Part shown: positions 8,733-17,089 of the stretch, piece by piece
Numbering within the stretch: the first letter of the stretch is position 1
Layout of the letters: each line of letters starts with the position of its first letter
Source of the DNA: Wocania ichthyoenteri Th78
Lineage (GTDB): Bacteria > Bacteroidota > Bacteroidia > Flavobacteriales > Flavobacteriaceae
Assembly (NCBI RefSeq): GCF_000789235.1
Contig: NZ_KN525716.1
Coordinates: 1,527,674 to 1,591,673 of the forward strand
Length of the DNA stretch: 64,000 nucleotides
Reading direction: 5' to 3'
Program-made: the position numbers and the translations under genes
The notes under the pieces: generated by a model
Told to the model about the DNA's origin: nothing
What the model saw: only the letters and a program-made list of their open reading frames with translations
Database searches by the model: none

Positions 8733-9449
8733 ATGATTTTGAAAGAAGAATATCTTTCCGGGCAAGTTTTACTGATGGACAAACCGCTAAATTGGACATC
8801 TTTTCAAGTCGTTAATAAATTACGTTGGGAAATCCGTCAAGCTTTTAATATTAAGAAAATAAAAGTAGGTCACGCTGGTACTTTAGATCCTTTAGCTACT
8901 GGTTTATTAGTGATTTGTACTGGGAAAATGACTAAGCAAATTGACACCTTTCAGGGTCAAATAAAAGAATACACAGGCACTTTTACTTTAGGAAGCACAA
9001 CGCCTTCTTTTGATTTAGAAACCGAAGTAAATGAGACTTTTCCAACTGAACATATTACACCAGATTTAATACACGAAGCTACTAAACAGTTTATTGGTGA
9101 GATTCAACAACATCCTCCTATATTTTCAGCATTAAAAAAAGACGGAAAACGTTTATACGAATTTGCAAGAGCAGGAGAATCTGTAGAAATTAAACCGAGA
9201 ACAGTAAACATTCAAGAATTTGAAATTACTAAAATTGATACTTCGACTGCGCTCAGTACAGGCTCAATAAATATTAACTTTAGAGTGGTTTGTAGCAAAG
9301 GCACTTACATTCGTTCTTTAGCTAACGATTTTGGAAACGCCCTCAAGTCTGGCGCACATTTATCTGCTTTAAGACGCACCAAGATTGGAGATTTTAATGT
9401 AGCCAATGCTATTTCAATTGAAACCTTCATTGCATCGCTAAAAGGCTAA
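8733..9449 (+). CDS. truB: tRNA pseudouridine-55 synthase with a repeat-encoded insert
   Basis: The 238-residue enzyme isomerises uridine 55 in the T loop of tRNAs. The catalytic motif HAGTLDPLATGLL holds the nucleophilic Asp near residue 52, and the later GTYIRSLANDFG motif is present. The start codon lies one base after the uppP stop. Residues about 169-179 (DTSTALSTGS) are encoded by a family B repeat (9241-9262) and split a region that is normally a loop between KI and the strand INFRVVCSKGTYIR. The reading frame is intact. This is a second conserved gene in the window that has absorbed one of these repeats. Confidence 0.95.
   Translation: MILKEEYLSGQVLLMDKPLNWTSFQVVNKLRWEIRQAFNIKKIKVGHAGTLDPLATGLLVICTGKMTKQIDTFQGQIKEYTGTFTLGSTTPSFDLETEVNETFPTEHITPDLIHEATKQFIGEIQQHPPIFSALKKDGKRLYEFARAGESVEIKPRTVNIQEFEITKIDTSTALSTGSININFRVVCSKGTYIRSLANDFGNALKSGAHLSALRRTKIGDFNVANAISIETFIASLKG
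9241..9262. repeat. Family B repeat inside truB
   Basis: CTTCGACTGCGCTCAGTACA matches the family B core seen in leuS at 4561-4585 for the first 16 bases. Relative to gene direction it is inserted in the opposite orientation and is read as TSTALST, so both strands of the element can be translated without a stop. Confidence 0.75.
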
Positions 9450-9502
9450 TTTGTTTATTTTTACGTATATTTCATATACAATTGCTATAAATTGACTCAG
9501 AT

Positions 9503-10219
9503 TTGAACCTAACAAATCAACATAAAGCCCTACTTATAACGTTTCTCTTAACGGGAACTGTGGTACTTTCTATTTTTAATTTAGGATTAAAAAAGCAAAG
9601 TGAATTCATTTCTGAAAGTTACTATGAAATGGAACCTGAAGAAGAACTTACCGAAGAAGAGATCAAAATACTTGAAGCCTTAGAACAATTAAATGCTAGT
9701 AAAGCTGAAACCAACAACGCTTTTAACGAAACTAGTAATAATAGACATTTTGCTGAGGCTTACAAGCCTATAGCTCCACCAGAAGATTATGTGCCGAAGA
9801 GTAACGATGCATCAGAACAAAATGAAGCCTTTAAAAAAGAATATGAAGAACCTAATGATTCTAAACTAAACACCGAGGAACTTTCGTCGTTTAGTAAGGT
9901 AAATGATTTATTAAAAAAGCAACAAGACGAAGGTGCAAACACAAAAAGTACGATTAGCTTTTCGTTAGTCGATAGGAAAAAAGTTTACATTCCAATTCCT
10001 GTTTATTTATGCGAAATTGGCGGGAAAATAGTTGTAAATATTACAGTAAATGCTAAAGGACATGTTACTGATGCCTATATTAACTCGTCATCATCTACAT
10101 CAAACGAATGTTTGACCGAGCATGCTTTAGAATATGCAAAAAAATCTCAGTTTAGCACAGATACTACTAAAAAAAGCCAAATTGGGTCTATTACGTTTTA
10201 CTTTATAGGCAAACGGTAG
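9503..10219 (+). CDS. TonB-like energy transducer protein
   Basis: The 238-residue protein has a short cytoplasmic N-terminus, one membrane helix (about 9-27), an acidic and low-complexity periplasmic spacer (about 38-150) and a C-terminal domain with GKIVVNITVNAKGHVTDAYI, typical of TonB C-terminal domains that contact outer-membrane receptors. The start is TTG at 9503 and keeps the helix at the N-terminus. ExbB and ExbD are not nearby. The C-terminal coding end overlaps the convergent thioredoxin-like gene by 17 bases. Flavobacteria have many such paralogues, so its partner receptor cannot be named. Confidence 0.7.
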   Translation: MNLTNQHKALLITFLLTGTVVLSIFNLGLKKQSEFISESYYEMEPEEELTEEEIKILEALEQLNASKAETNNAFNETSNNRHFAEAYKPIAPPEDYVPKSNDASEQNEAFKKEYEEPNDSKLNTEELSSFSKVNDLLKKQQDEGANTKSTISFSLVDRKKVYIPIPVYLCEIGGKIVVNITVNAKGHVTDAYINSSSSTSNECLTEHALEYAKKSQFSTDTTKKSQIGSITFYFIGKR

Positions 10220-10820
10220 GTTGTAATTCGCATAATATTTCTGTAAGGTTTTTTATTACATTTTGCCCTTTATCGTTATTATACCAATGCTGTAAATCTT
10301 CTTTAAATTCTGGAGTTAGTGTTCCATATTTTGCTTTAAATTGATTCACGTAATTTGTAGCCTCAGTTGGTCTTGGCCCATAAGTATTTAATACATTTCT
10401 AGAGGCGTTATCAATCATTATTAATTTAGGAATAGCTCTACCACCATTTGTTAAAAAAGCATCCATTAACCCTAAGTTTTCATCACGAAGTACAATTCTT
10501 AAGTTAATCTTATCGTTTAACTCTGCTACTTTATTTATTGCTGGTACAATATGTGCAGCGTCTCCACACCAACTCTCGGTAATTAGCAACCAAGTAATAT
10601 CTTCTTCAAAAGCTTCAATTTTATATTTAGCGTCGTCAGAAACTTTTATAGTTTTATCCCAACGCTTCATACGTCTATCGTTAAGCTTTGTATAGTTTAT
10701 CAATGCTTCTGTTTTTTCTAATCCTGTAGTCGAGTTTTCTTCAACCAACCGTTTTACTAAACTTCTATACGCATTGTAAGATATACTATGCTCTAAACTA
10801 TTTTTTATAATAGAATCCAT
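10203..10820 (-). CDS. Thioredoxin-fold protein with a single active-site cysteine
   Basis: A 205-residue protein with a helical N-terminal part and a thioredoxin-like domain. The active-site region reads WCGDAAH with Cys near residue 85, and the later cis-proline region reads AIPKLIMID. The usual second cysteine of CxxC is replaced by Ala, so a disulfide reductase role is doubtful. This pattern fits the Thioredoxin_9-type family found in Bacteroidota and Firmicutes. A TAAATTTG -7 element lies at 10855-10862, upstream of the start. No signal peptide is visible, so it is probably cytoplasmic. Confidence 0.75.
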   Translation of the reverse strand: MDSIIKNSLEHSISYNAYRSLVKRLVEENSTTGLEKTEALINYTKLNDRRMKRWDKTIKVSDDAKYKIEAFEEDITWLLITESWCGDAAHIVPAINKVAELNDKINLRIVLRDENLGLMDAFLTNGGRAIPKLIMIDNASRNVLNTYGPRPTEATNYVNQFKAKYGTLTPEFKEDLQHWYNNDKGQNVIKNLTEILCELQPTVCL

Positions 10821-10965
10821 GATTTATTTTTTATTGGAACAAAACTTGACGATACAAATTTAGTATCTTGGTATTTTATTTAAGATGATATTTGTCATGT
10901 TTTAAATTTAAACCTTACAGCCTATAATGGGTACTTAATTATTAATCTTCATTTTTTAATAGCTT

Positions 10966-11532
10966 ATGGTGGAAAAACATAGATGTGGTTGGTGTGTTGG
11001 TGATGATTTATATGAAGCTTATCACGATAAAGAATGGGGCGTTCCTGTTTATGATGATGCGACTCTTTTTGAGTTTTTAATTTTAGAAACTTTTCAAGCT
11101 GGTTTAAGTTGGATTACTATTTTGCGTAAACGCAAAAATTTCAGGAAAGCCTTTGATAATTTTGATTATAAAAGAATAGCAAAATACAACCAAGATAAAA
11201 TTGATGCTTTATTACAAGATGCTGGTATAATTAGAAATAAATTAAAAGTAAAAGCTACCATTACCAACGCTCAAGCTTTTCTGAAAATTCAAAAGGAATT
11301 TGGTTCGTTCTCGAAATACATTTGGAATTTTGTTGATGGAAAACCGATTAAAAACAAACTTAAAAACTATAAAAATGCCCCTGCTAACACTGCCTTAAGT
11401 GATACTTTAAGTAAAGATTTAAAAAAACGCGGGTTTAAATTTGTGGGCTCTACCGTGGTTTATGCACACATGCAAGCTACTGGTATGGTTAACGACCATG
11501 AGGTTGGGTGTTTTAGGTATGAGGAGGTTTGA
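10966..11532 (+). CDS. tag: DNA-3-methyladenine glycosylase I
   Basis: The 188-residue enzyme removes 3-methyladenine from alkylated DNA. Conserved features are the N-terminal zinc Cys in RCGWC, YHDKEWGVP, the ETFQAGLSW segment with the base-recognising Glu, and the C-terminal HMQATGMVNDHEVGC that completes the zinc site with His and Cys. The length is typical. The gene stands alone, with about 145 bases of unassigned sequence after it. Confidence 0.95.
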   Translation: MVEKHRCGWCVGDDLYEAYHDKEWGVPVYDDATLFEFLILETFQAGLSWITILRKRKNFRKAFDNFDYKRIAKYNQDKIDALLQDAGIIRNKLKVKATITNAQAFLKIQKEFGSFSKYIWNFVDGKPIKNKLKNYKNAPANTALSDTLSKDLKKRGFKFVGSTVVYAHMQATGMVNDHEVGCFRYEEV

Positions 11533-11679
11533 TTGAAAAATGATTTGTATATCGGTAGCGGGGGAAGTTTAATTTAGGCAGACTCTTTTAATGCAAAGAT
11601 AAAATTCCGTTTCAATGAATTTTATCGGCTACTAAACGCAGTTATCATTTTTTCTCACAAAGTCAAACTGTGGCTAGAA

Positions 11680-12309
11680 CTATTCCTTCAAATATTCCAA
11701 AAACAAATCCCTAGAAATCTCCTCAGCACCTAAACTTTCTAAATGCTTGGTGTACACTTGGCAGTCTATAAGTTTGTAATTTGTGTTTTGCATAAACGTT
11801 ATAAAACCTGCTTTACTGGCATTACTTTCATTGGTGAACATGCTTTCTCCACAAAATACATTATTGCCTAAATCTACGCCATATAATCCTGCAACTAATG
11901 CATTGTCTCGCCAAACCTCAACAGATTTTGCATAACCTAAATTATGTAAATTCGTATATGCTTCAACCATACTATTGGTTATCCACGTACTCGCTTGTCC
12001 CTTGCGTTTTATTTTAGAACATTCAGTAATTACTTCTTTAAAAGCTTTATTTATGGTAACGATATAATTACAATTACGTAATATTTGTTTCATGCTTTTT
12101 GATACCCTAAGCTTTTCTGGAAACAATACAAATCGTGGGTTGGGAGACCACCATAAAATAGGCTCTTCTGCTTCAAACCAAGGGAAAATTCCGTTTTTAT
12201 AAGCATGCAATAAACGCTCAACTGATAAGTCGCCACCAATAGCTAGTAAACCATCTTGGGTAGCTTTATTTATATTGGGGAATTTTATGTCTTCAGTTAG
12301 GAGTTGCAT
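11680..12309 (-). CDS. aat: Leucyl/phenylalanyl-tRNA-protein transferase
   Basis: The 209-residue enzyme adds Leu or Phe from tRNA to N-terminal Lys or Arg of proteins, marking them for ClpS/ClpAP degradation. The family signature is clear: GLLAIGGDLSVERLLHAY, GIFPWFEAEEPILWWSPNPR, and later GLYGVDLGNNVFCGESMF. Length is close to the usual 200-235. It follows DUF3127 on the same strand, but a terminator lies between them. Confidence 0.95.
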   Translation of the reverse strand: MQLLTEDIKFPNINKATQDGLLAIGGDLSVERLLHAYKNGIFPWFEAEEPILWWSPNPRFVLFPEKLRVSKSMKQILRNCNYIVTINKAFKEVITECSKIKRKGQASTWITNSMVEAYTNLHNLGYAKSVEVWRDNALVAGLYGVDLGNNVFCGESMFTNESNASKAGFITFMQNTNYKLIDCQVYTKHLESLGAEEISRDLFLEYLKE

Positions 12310-12324
12310 TTAAACTATTTGTAT

Positions 12325-12364
12325 AAAAATAAAAAACCTCAACGTTTTAATGAACATTGAGGTT
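12325..12364 (-). terminator. Intrinsic terminator after the DUF3127 gene
   Basis: On the minus strand AACCTCAA and TTGAGGTT pair around a 14-base loop and are followed by a T-rich tract (12325-12334). Confidence 0.75.
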
Positions 12365-12436
12365 GGTAAATTATAAACCTTTCCGTCTTTTGATTCTTTA
12401 TGGAATCAAAATCCACCTTTCCTTAATAAAAACGGA

Positions 12437-12814
12437 CTAGAAAGGCAAATCGTCATGATCTTCTTCTTTTAAATCTCCTGCAGGCTCAAAAGCATCCATT
12501 GGTGGTACTGGTGGTACGTTTTCTCCAGAAGCATCAGCTTGTAAAGCTTCAATTCTCCAACCTTGAATTGAGTTAAAATATTTAGTTTCTCCTTGTGGAT
12601 TAACCCATTCTCTACCTCGTAAATTAATACTTATTTTAACTTGTTGCCCTACTTGGTAACTGTTTAATAAATCTGTTTTATCTTGAACAAACTCCACCAT
12701 AATATGTTGCGGATATTGCTCTTCAGTAGTAACAACTATTTCTCTTTTTCTAAACCCATTGCTTCCAAAAGTTTGAGTTTCTCCTACCATTTTAATTCTT
12801 CCTTGAACTTCCAT
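12437..12814 (-). CDS. DUF3127 protein with an SSB-like acidic tail
   Basis: A 125-residue protein of a Bacteroidota family. The N-terminal part starts MEVQGRIKMVGETQTFG and contains alternating strands ending in GREWVNPQGETKYFNSIQGWRIE, compatible with an OB-like fold (an inference). The C-terminus is an acidic linker ending EEDHDDLPF. The last five residues are the same as those of the SSB in this window (GEGNDDLPF), the tip by which SSB recruits repair proteins. A DNA-maintenance role is therefore a reasonable hypothesis but unproven. It follows the flavin reductase gene by 54 bases. Confidence 0.85.
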   Translation of the reverse strand: MEVQGRIKMVGETQTFGSNGFRKREIVVTTEEQYPQHIMVEFVQDKTDLLNSYQVGQQVKISINLRGREWVNPQGETKYFNSIQGWRIEALQADASGENVPPVPPMDAFEPAGDLKEEDHDDLPF

Positions 12815-12868
12815 TTAATCTATTATTTATTCTTAATTATTATTCTTGTATTTCAATTACATTTCATT

Positions 12869-13738
12869 CTAAGACAACAATATTTTCCATGCACTTTCAA
12901 CATCTCCAAAGCTTAAATAATTTCGTGCTAATTTATGTTTTTGTCTATGTGTTGCCGTTTTTATGTTTGGGTAACGCGCTCCTAAATCTTTTACAAATGC
13001 TTTAACGCTGTCTTCGGTTGGCAACCTTTCAATATTTGCTAACATGCCTAAATCATTTCCTGTTAGAACCATACTGTTTTTTACAAAATCAGGAAAATTA
13101 TCTACACCAATACCTAGTGTTGATAATGGTTTTGGTATTTCAAAAAACCCTTTTTTAGCACGTGTATAATAACTCCCACCTGCTCTGGCTACTAAATCTA
13201 ACTTTTGTTGATTTATTACGCCTTCTTCATTTAAAACATCATCATCAATATGCAATTTTACGACTTCGCATATAATTAAATTTCCTGCACCCCCTTCTGT
13301 TCCTAACTTAACAATTTCGTTGACTTTACATTCAAATTGCACTGGTGATTCAGCAACACGAAACGGTTTTACAATGTCAGATTTTAACATCGTTAAACCT
13401 GCTTTTTCAAACTCATTTACGCCATCGGCATACTCTGTACTGCTTAATGACATTTGATGAACCATATCGAAATTCACCACATTTATAACTACCTCTTTAA
13501 TAGCCTCGGCATTTTGTAAAGTATGTTTTGTAGTGTTATCTCGAACACGACGCGCCGGCGAAAAAATCATAATTGGCGGATTTGCACTAAACACATTAAA
13601 AAAACTAAATGGCGATAAGTTTGGGTTACCGTCTGCATCTAAAGTACTCGCAAAAGCAATAGGTCTTGGTGCCACAGCACTTAACAAATAGCCATGCAAT
13701 TTACCTGTTGAAATGTCTTTAGGTTCAAACGACGTCAT
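12869..13738 (-). CDS. Flavin reductase-like protein, FMN-binding split barrel
   Basis: The 289-residue protein begins with the conserved segment LHGYLLSAVAPRPIAFASTLDADGNPNLSPFS (residues about 14-45), broken here into recognisable pieces PRPIAFAST and NLSPFSFFNV, typical of the flavin reductase-like split barrel that binds FMN. Family members reduce flavins or act on unknown substrates with NAD(P)H. About 100 C-terminal residues extend past the barrel. A possible -7 element TAGTTTTG lies at 13758-13765. Confidence 0.85.
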   Translation of the reverse strand: MTSFEPKDISTGKLHGYLLSAVAPRPIAFASTLDADGNPNLSPFSFFNVFSANPPIMIFSPARRVRDNTTKHTLQNAEAIKEVVINVVNFDMVHQMSLSSTEYADGVNEFEKAGLTMLKSDIVKPFRVAESPVQFECKVNEIVKLGTEGGAGNLIICEVVKLHIDDDVLNEEGVINQQKLDLVARAGGSYYTRAKKGFFEIPKPLSTLGIGVDNFPDFVKNSMVLTGNDLGMLANIERLPTEDSVKAFVKDLGARYPNIKTATHRQKHKLARNYLSFGDVESAWKILLS

Positions 13739-13949
13739 TAAGCTTTTTTAATTTCAACAAAACTAATCAAAAAAAACATGATAATTTAAACTAGTTTTCA
13801 ACATAAGTTTACCTCTATCAACAATTTATCAATATTTGCTATCAGAGGAAGTGTAACTATTTTAGCATTCAACTAAAAACCAATTTACTAACAACTTGCG
13901 CAATAATATTAACAGATTTGCATTATATTACTGATTAATTAAAATTTGA

Positions 13950-15104
13950 ATGATTTTTACCGAGTACAGAAATACGTTTCGTTGGATTATGATAGCCGCA
14001 TCATTTATAATGGTGTCTGTTATTTTATGGAAAACCTATGAATTTTTTCAGCATTTTAAAGATGAAGAACGCGTAAAAATGGAAAATTGGTCGTTTGCTC
14101 AAAAGGAATTAAGTAAAACAGGAGATTTAGATGTAAATATTGGCGAATTACCTATTGAAATTTTACAGAGCAATAGAACAACACCAATGATTAAAGTAAA
14201 TCAAGATGGGAGTTTTGATTCTAATAATATTGATGAGGAAAAAGCTAAAGATTCACTATATATTCAAAAATTAATAGCGAAATTCAAGAATGAAAATGCA
14301 CCCATTGAAATACGCTATAAAAATGAGGTTTTATCTACTATCTATTATGGCAATTCACCTTTAATAAACAAACTAAAATATTATCCGCTTGCGTTAATTT
14401 TAATTATAGTTTTGTTTATTGCAGTTATATTTTTCTTTTATAGTAGTAATAAAAATGCTACTCAAAATAAGTTATGGTCAGGTATGGCAAAAGAAACGGC
14501 ACATCAAATTGGCACACCATTATCCTCTTTAATTGGCTGGACAGAAATTTTAAAAAGTGAACATGTTAATCCTGAATATATTTTTGAAATTGAAAAAGAT
14601 GTAGATCGATTACAAACCATTACCGAACGTTTTAGCAAAATAGGATCTATTCCTACCTTAGAAGTTGCTGATATTATTGAAGAAACCATTAACTCTTACG
14701 ATTATTTAAAATCGAGATCATCAAAACTTATTGATTTTGAAATTACAACTCCAACTGGCGATATCCCTGTAAAACTTAACAAACAACTGTATAGTTGGGT
14801 TATTGAAAACTTGGTTAAAAATGCCATTGATGCTATGAAAGGCAGAGGCAAACTTACTGTTGAAATCTCTCAGCTTGAAAATAATATAAAAGTAAGTGTA
14901 ACAGATACCGGAAAAGGCATTCCTAAAAATCAATTTAAAAAAATATTTGAGCCAGGTTTCACCACAAAAAAACGGGGTTGGGGATTAGGCTTATCGCTTA
15001 CTAAACGTATTGTTGAAGATTTTCATGACGGCAAAATTAAAGTGTTACAATCTGAAATAAATAAAGGTACAACCATACAAATTGCTTTAACACGAGCGGT
15101 TTAA
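13950..15104 (+). CDS. Membrane sensor histidine kinase
   Basis: The 384-residue protein has two membrane helices (about 10-32 and 145-167) framing a small periplasmic sensor region of about 110 residues. The kinase core follows: H-box AKETAHQIGTPLSSLIGW with the phospho-acceptor His at 185, N-box ENLVKNAIDAM, G1 DTGKGIP, and G2 GWGLGLSLTKRI. There is no response regulator beside it, so it is an orphan kinase by position. The signal sensed is unknown. The next gene, 15 bases downstream on the same strand, may be cotranscribed. Confidence 0.93.
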   Translation: MIFTEYRNTFRWIMIAASFIMVSVILWKTYEFFQHFKDEERVKMENWSFAQKELSKTGDLDVNIGELPIEILQSNRTTPMIKVNQDGSFDSNNIDEEKAKDSLYIQKLIAKFKNENAPIEIRYKNEVLSTIYYGNSPLINKLKYYPLALILIIVLFIAVIFFFYSSNKNATQNKLWSGMAKETAHQIGTPLSSLIGWTEILKSEHVNPEYIFEIEKDVDRLQTITERFSKIGSIPTLEVADIIEETINSYDYLKSRSSKLIDFEITTPTGDIPVKLNKQLYSWVIENLVKNAIDAMKGRGKLTVEISQLENNIKVSVTDTGKGIPKNQFKKIFEPGFTTKKRGWGLGLSLTKRIVEDFHDGKIKVLQSEINKGTTIQIALTRAV

Positions 15105-15118
15105 TAATTTCTTAAATC

Positions 15119-15469
15119 ATGTCTGAAAAATTCATTACTATAAAAGAAGTGGCACTAAATAACAACTGTCCTGAATGTTATAGTAAAGATGGTTTGCGTT
15201 TAACATTTAAGCAAAAGCTTTTAGAAACTAAATTTTACAAATCAATTACTAAGGAAATTAGCCACAGTATTACTTGTGAAACTTGTAATACTACTATTTA
15301 TCCTGTGCGATGGACAGATGATATTGAGCGTGTCTTTGAGTATCAGAAAAAAGCTTTTGTACCTAAAAAAGCATCGACCTATTTAAAAAAGTTGTCTTGG
15401 ATTGTTATTATATTCATAGCAATAGTAATTACAGCAACAGTGTTTACAGTGCTATATACTAAATTATAA
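15119..15469 (+). CDS. Zinc-ribbon-like protein with C-terminal membrane helix
   Basis: A 116-residue protein of no named family. Two cysteine pairs, CPEC near residues 18-21 and CETC near 57-60, sit about 35 residues apart and probably bind zinc. A hydrophobic helix at about 92-112 anchors the C-terminus, leaving the zinc domain in the cytoplasm. It starts 15 bases after the histidine kinase and may function with it, although that is only positional evidence. The 3' end overlaps the convergent HIT gene by six bases. Confidence 0.7.
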   Translation: MSEKFITIKEVALNNNCPECYSKDGLRLTFKQKLLETKFYKSITKEISHSITCETCNTTIYPVRWTDDIERVFEYQKKAFVPKKASTYLKKLSWIVIIFIAIVITATVFTVLYTKL

Positions 15470-15853
15470 TTGTGCCTTTATAGCTTCGGCTGTATTTTGA
15501 AATTCTTCAGCAAGTAGCTTTACTTTTTGAATAAAACGAGTATCTTCCATAGTATGCAACGGAATTAAATGCACATGTACATGTGGTACTTCTAACCCAA
15601 TTACCGTCATTCCTACTCGTTTACACGGAATCGCTTTTTCAATAGCCACAGCCACTCGTCTTGAAAAGATCATTAAACCGGAATAAGTAGCTTCATCTAA
15701 GTCAAAAATTTTATCAACTTCTTTTTTAGGAATACATAGCGTGTGACCTTTGCTATTAGGATTTACATCTAGAAATGCTAAAAAGTCATCCGTTTCAGCT
15801 ACCTTATAACAAGGTATTTCGCCATTTACTATTTTAGTGAAAATTGAAGCCAT
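15464..15853 (-). CDS. HIT family nucleotide hydrolase
   Basis: The 129-residue protein carries the histidine triad HVHVHLIPL near residues 92-100 and an N-terminal segment IFTKIVNGEIPCYKVAETD typical of the HINT/Hit branch. These homodimeric enzymes hydrolyse nucleoside phosphoramidates or dinucleotides by a nucleotidyl-His intermediate. It lies downstream of greA on the same strand, as in other flavobacteria, with a terminator between them. Confidence 0.92.
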   Translation of the reverse strand: MASIFTKIVNGEIPCYKVAETDDFLAFLDVNPNSKGHTLCIPKKEVDKIFDLDEATYSGLMIFSRRVAVAIEKAIPCKRVGMTVIGLEVPHVHVHLIPLHTMEDTRFIQKVKLLAEEFQNTAEAIKAQL

Positions 15854-15887
15854 AAATCTTGAGAGTTTTGAGAGTATATGTAAATAT

Positions 15888-15922
15888 AAAAGATTCCTAC
15901 TTAACTTAAACAGGAATCTTTT
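15888..15922 (-). terminator. Intrinsic terminator after greA
   Basis: AGATTCCT (15891-15898) and AGGAATCT (15912-15919) form a stem with a 13-base loop. A/T runs flank it on both sides, so it could work in both directions; greA on the minus strand is the natural user. Confidence 0.7.
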
Positions 15923-15943
15923 TAAAAATTATTTTGCTTTTAA

Positions 15944-16417
15944 TTATCTGGAAATCTCGATAATATCAAATTTCATTACACCGTTTGGCACTTGTATTTC
16001 GGCTACATCTCCAACTGATTTACCTAAAAGCCCTTTCCCTATTGGTGAATTCACAGATATTTTACCTGAGGCTAAATCTGCTTCACCATCGGCAACCAAG
16101 GTATAATTCATTTCCATACCATTGGTTTGATTTTTTATTTTAACTTTTGATAATACTAACACTTTAGAATTATCTAACTGAGATTCATCAATTATGCGTG
16201 CTCCAGCCAAAGCATCTTCTAATTTAGAAATTCGCATTTCTAACATCCCTTGTGCTTCTTTTGCAGCATCATATTCGGCATTTTCACTTAAATCGCCTTT
16301 ATCTCTAGCTTCAGCAATAGCTCTTGACGCTTTTACACGCTCCACATCTTTTAATTGCTTTAACTCTGCTCTTAATTTTTTTAACCCTTCTGGTGTATAG
16401 TATGATACTTTACTCAT
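15944..16417 (-). CDS. greA: Transcript cleavage factor GreA
   Basis: The 157-residue factor enters the RNA polymerase secondary channel and stimulates cleavage of backtracked RNA. The N-terminal coiled coil (about 1-75) holds the tip motif DLSENAEYDAAKE with the acidic residues that act at the polymerase active site, and the C-terminal globular domain includes the segment ISVNSPIGKGLLG. Length is exactly in the family range. It is followed by the HIT gene. Confidence 0.96.
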   Translation of the reverse strand: MSKVSYYTPEGLKKLRAELKQLKDVERVKASRAIAEARDKGDLSENAEYDAAKEAQGMLEMRISKLEDALAGARIIDESQLDNSKVLVLSKVKIKNQTNGMEMNYTLVADGEADLASGKISVNSPIGKGLLGKSVGDVAEIQVPNGVMKFDIIEISR

Positions 16418-16613
16418 AACTTCATCGTTTATTTAATAAAAAGATGCTGAAATTAGAGATTCATAAAATATCCATTTTAAATTAGCTATTTTATGAATAA
16501 ACAAGTTCAGCAAATAAAAAAATCTCGCATACACGAGATTGTATAACAAATATACAAAATATTTATCTCAATCTGCTTTTTGTTAGTAAATTGCAATTTA
16601 ATTTTTAAGCATA

Positions 16614-17039
16614 ATGAAGCCTTATTTATATCTTTTAATCGTTCTTATTTTTACTGCATGTAGTAAAAATTCTGTCGATAAAAATTGTAATTTTTTACTC
16701 GATGTTGGTGTTAATATAAGCATAAATATGAGTTTACCTCAGTATAGTCAATTAGCCTTTGTAAGTAACCCCGTTTACATACCAAATGCAGGTAACGGTG
16801 GCATTTATGTTACTAACACAGGCACAGGTTTTGTTGCTTTTGATGCCGCTGACCCAAACCATATACCAAGTTCTTGTTCTAAATTAACATTATCTGGGAT
16901 TAATGGTATTTGTGGTTGTGATGATGAAAATGAATATAGCTTATTTAACGGTTTACCAGTAAACAACTCCAGTTTAAGATGCCCGCTAAAAGCGTATCGT
17001 GTTGAAGAAAACGGAACTACCCTTTTAATTTTTAACTAA
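16614..17039 (+). CDS. Putative lipoprotein with a Rieske-like pattern
   Basis: The 141-residue product starts with a lipoprotein signal, LLIVLIFTACSKN, with the lipid-bearing Cys at residue 16. The mature part has six further cysteines and an arrangement like a Rieske fold: a first loop around CGCDDENEYSLFNG and a second around LRCPLKAYRVEENG. The His ligands of a [2Fe-2S] Rieske centre are not present, so cluster binding is doubtful and disulfides may replace it. I recall similar flavobacterial lipoproteins annotated only as hypothetical. Confidence 0.65.
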   Translation: MKPYLYLLIVLIFTACSKNSVDKNCNFLLDVGVNISINMSLPQYSQLAFVSNPVYIPNAGNGGIYVTNTGTGFVAFDAADPNHIPSSCSKLTLSGINGICGCDDENEYSLFNGLPVNNSSLRCPLKAYRVEENGTTLLIFN

Positions 17040-17067
17040 AAAAGCCTCAATATAAATATCGAGGCTT
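17035..17067 (-). terminator. Intrinsic terminator after the TonB-dependent receptor gene
   Basis: AAGCCTC and GAGGCTT (17042-17067) form the stem; on the minus strand it is followed by TTTTTAG. It lies between the convergent lipoprotein and receptor genes and suits the receptor best. Confidence 0.7.
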
Positions 17068-17089
17068 AAAAAATACTGCTTGTTTTATT

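Noticed and set aside
10203-10219. A frameshift at the overlap of the TonB-like and thioredoxin-like genes
   Set aside because: The overlap is a normal convergent 3' overlap; both C-termini have plausible ends.
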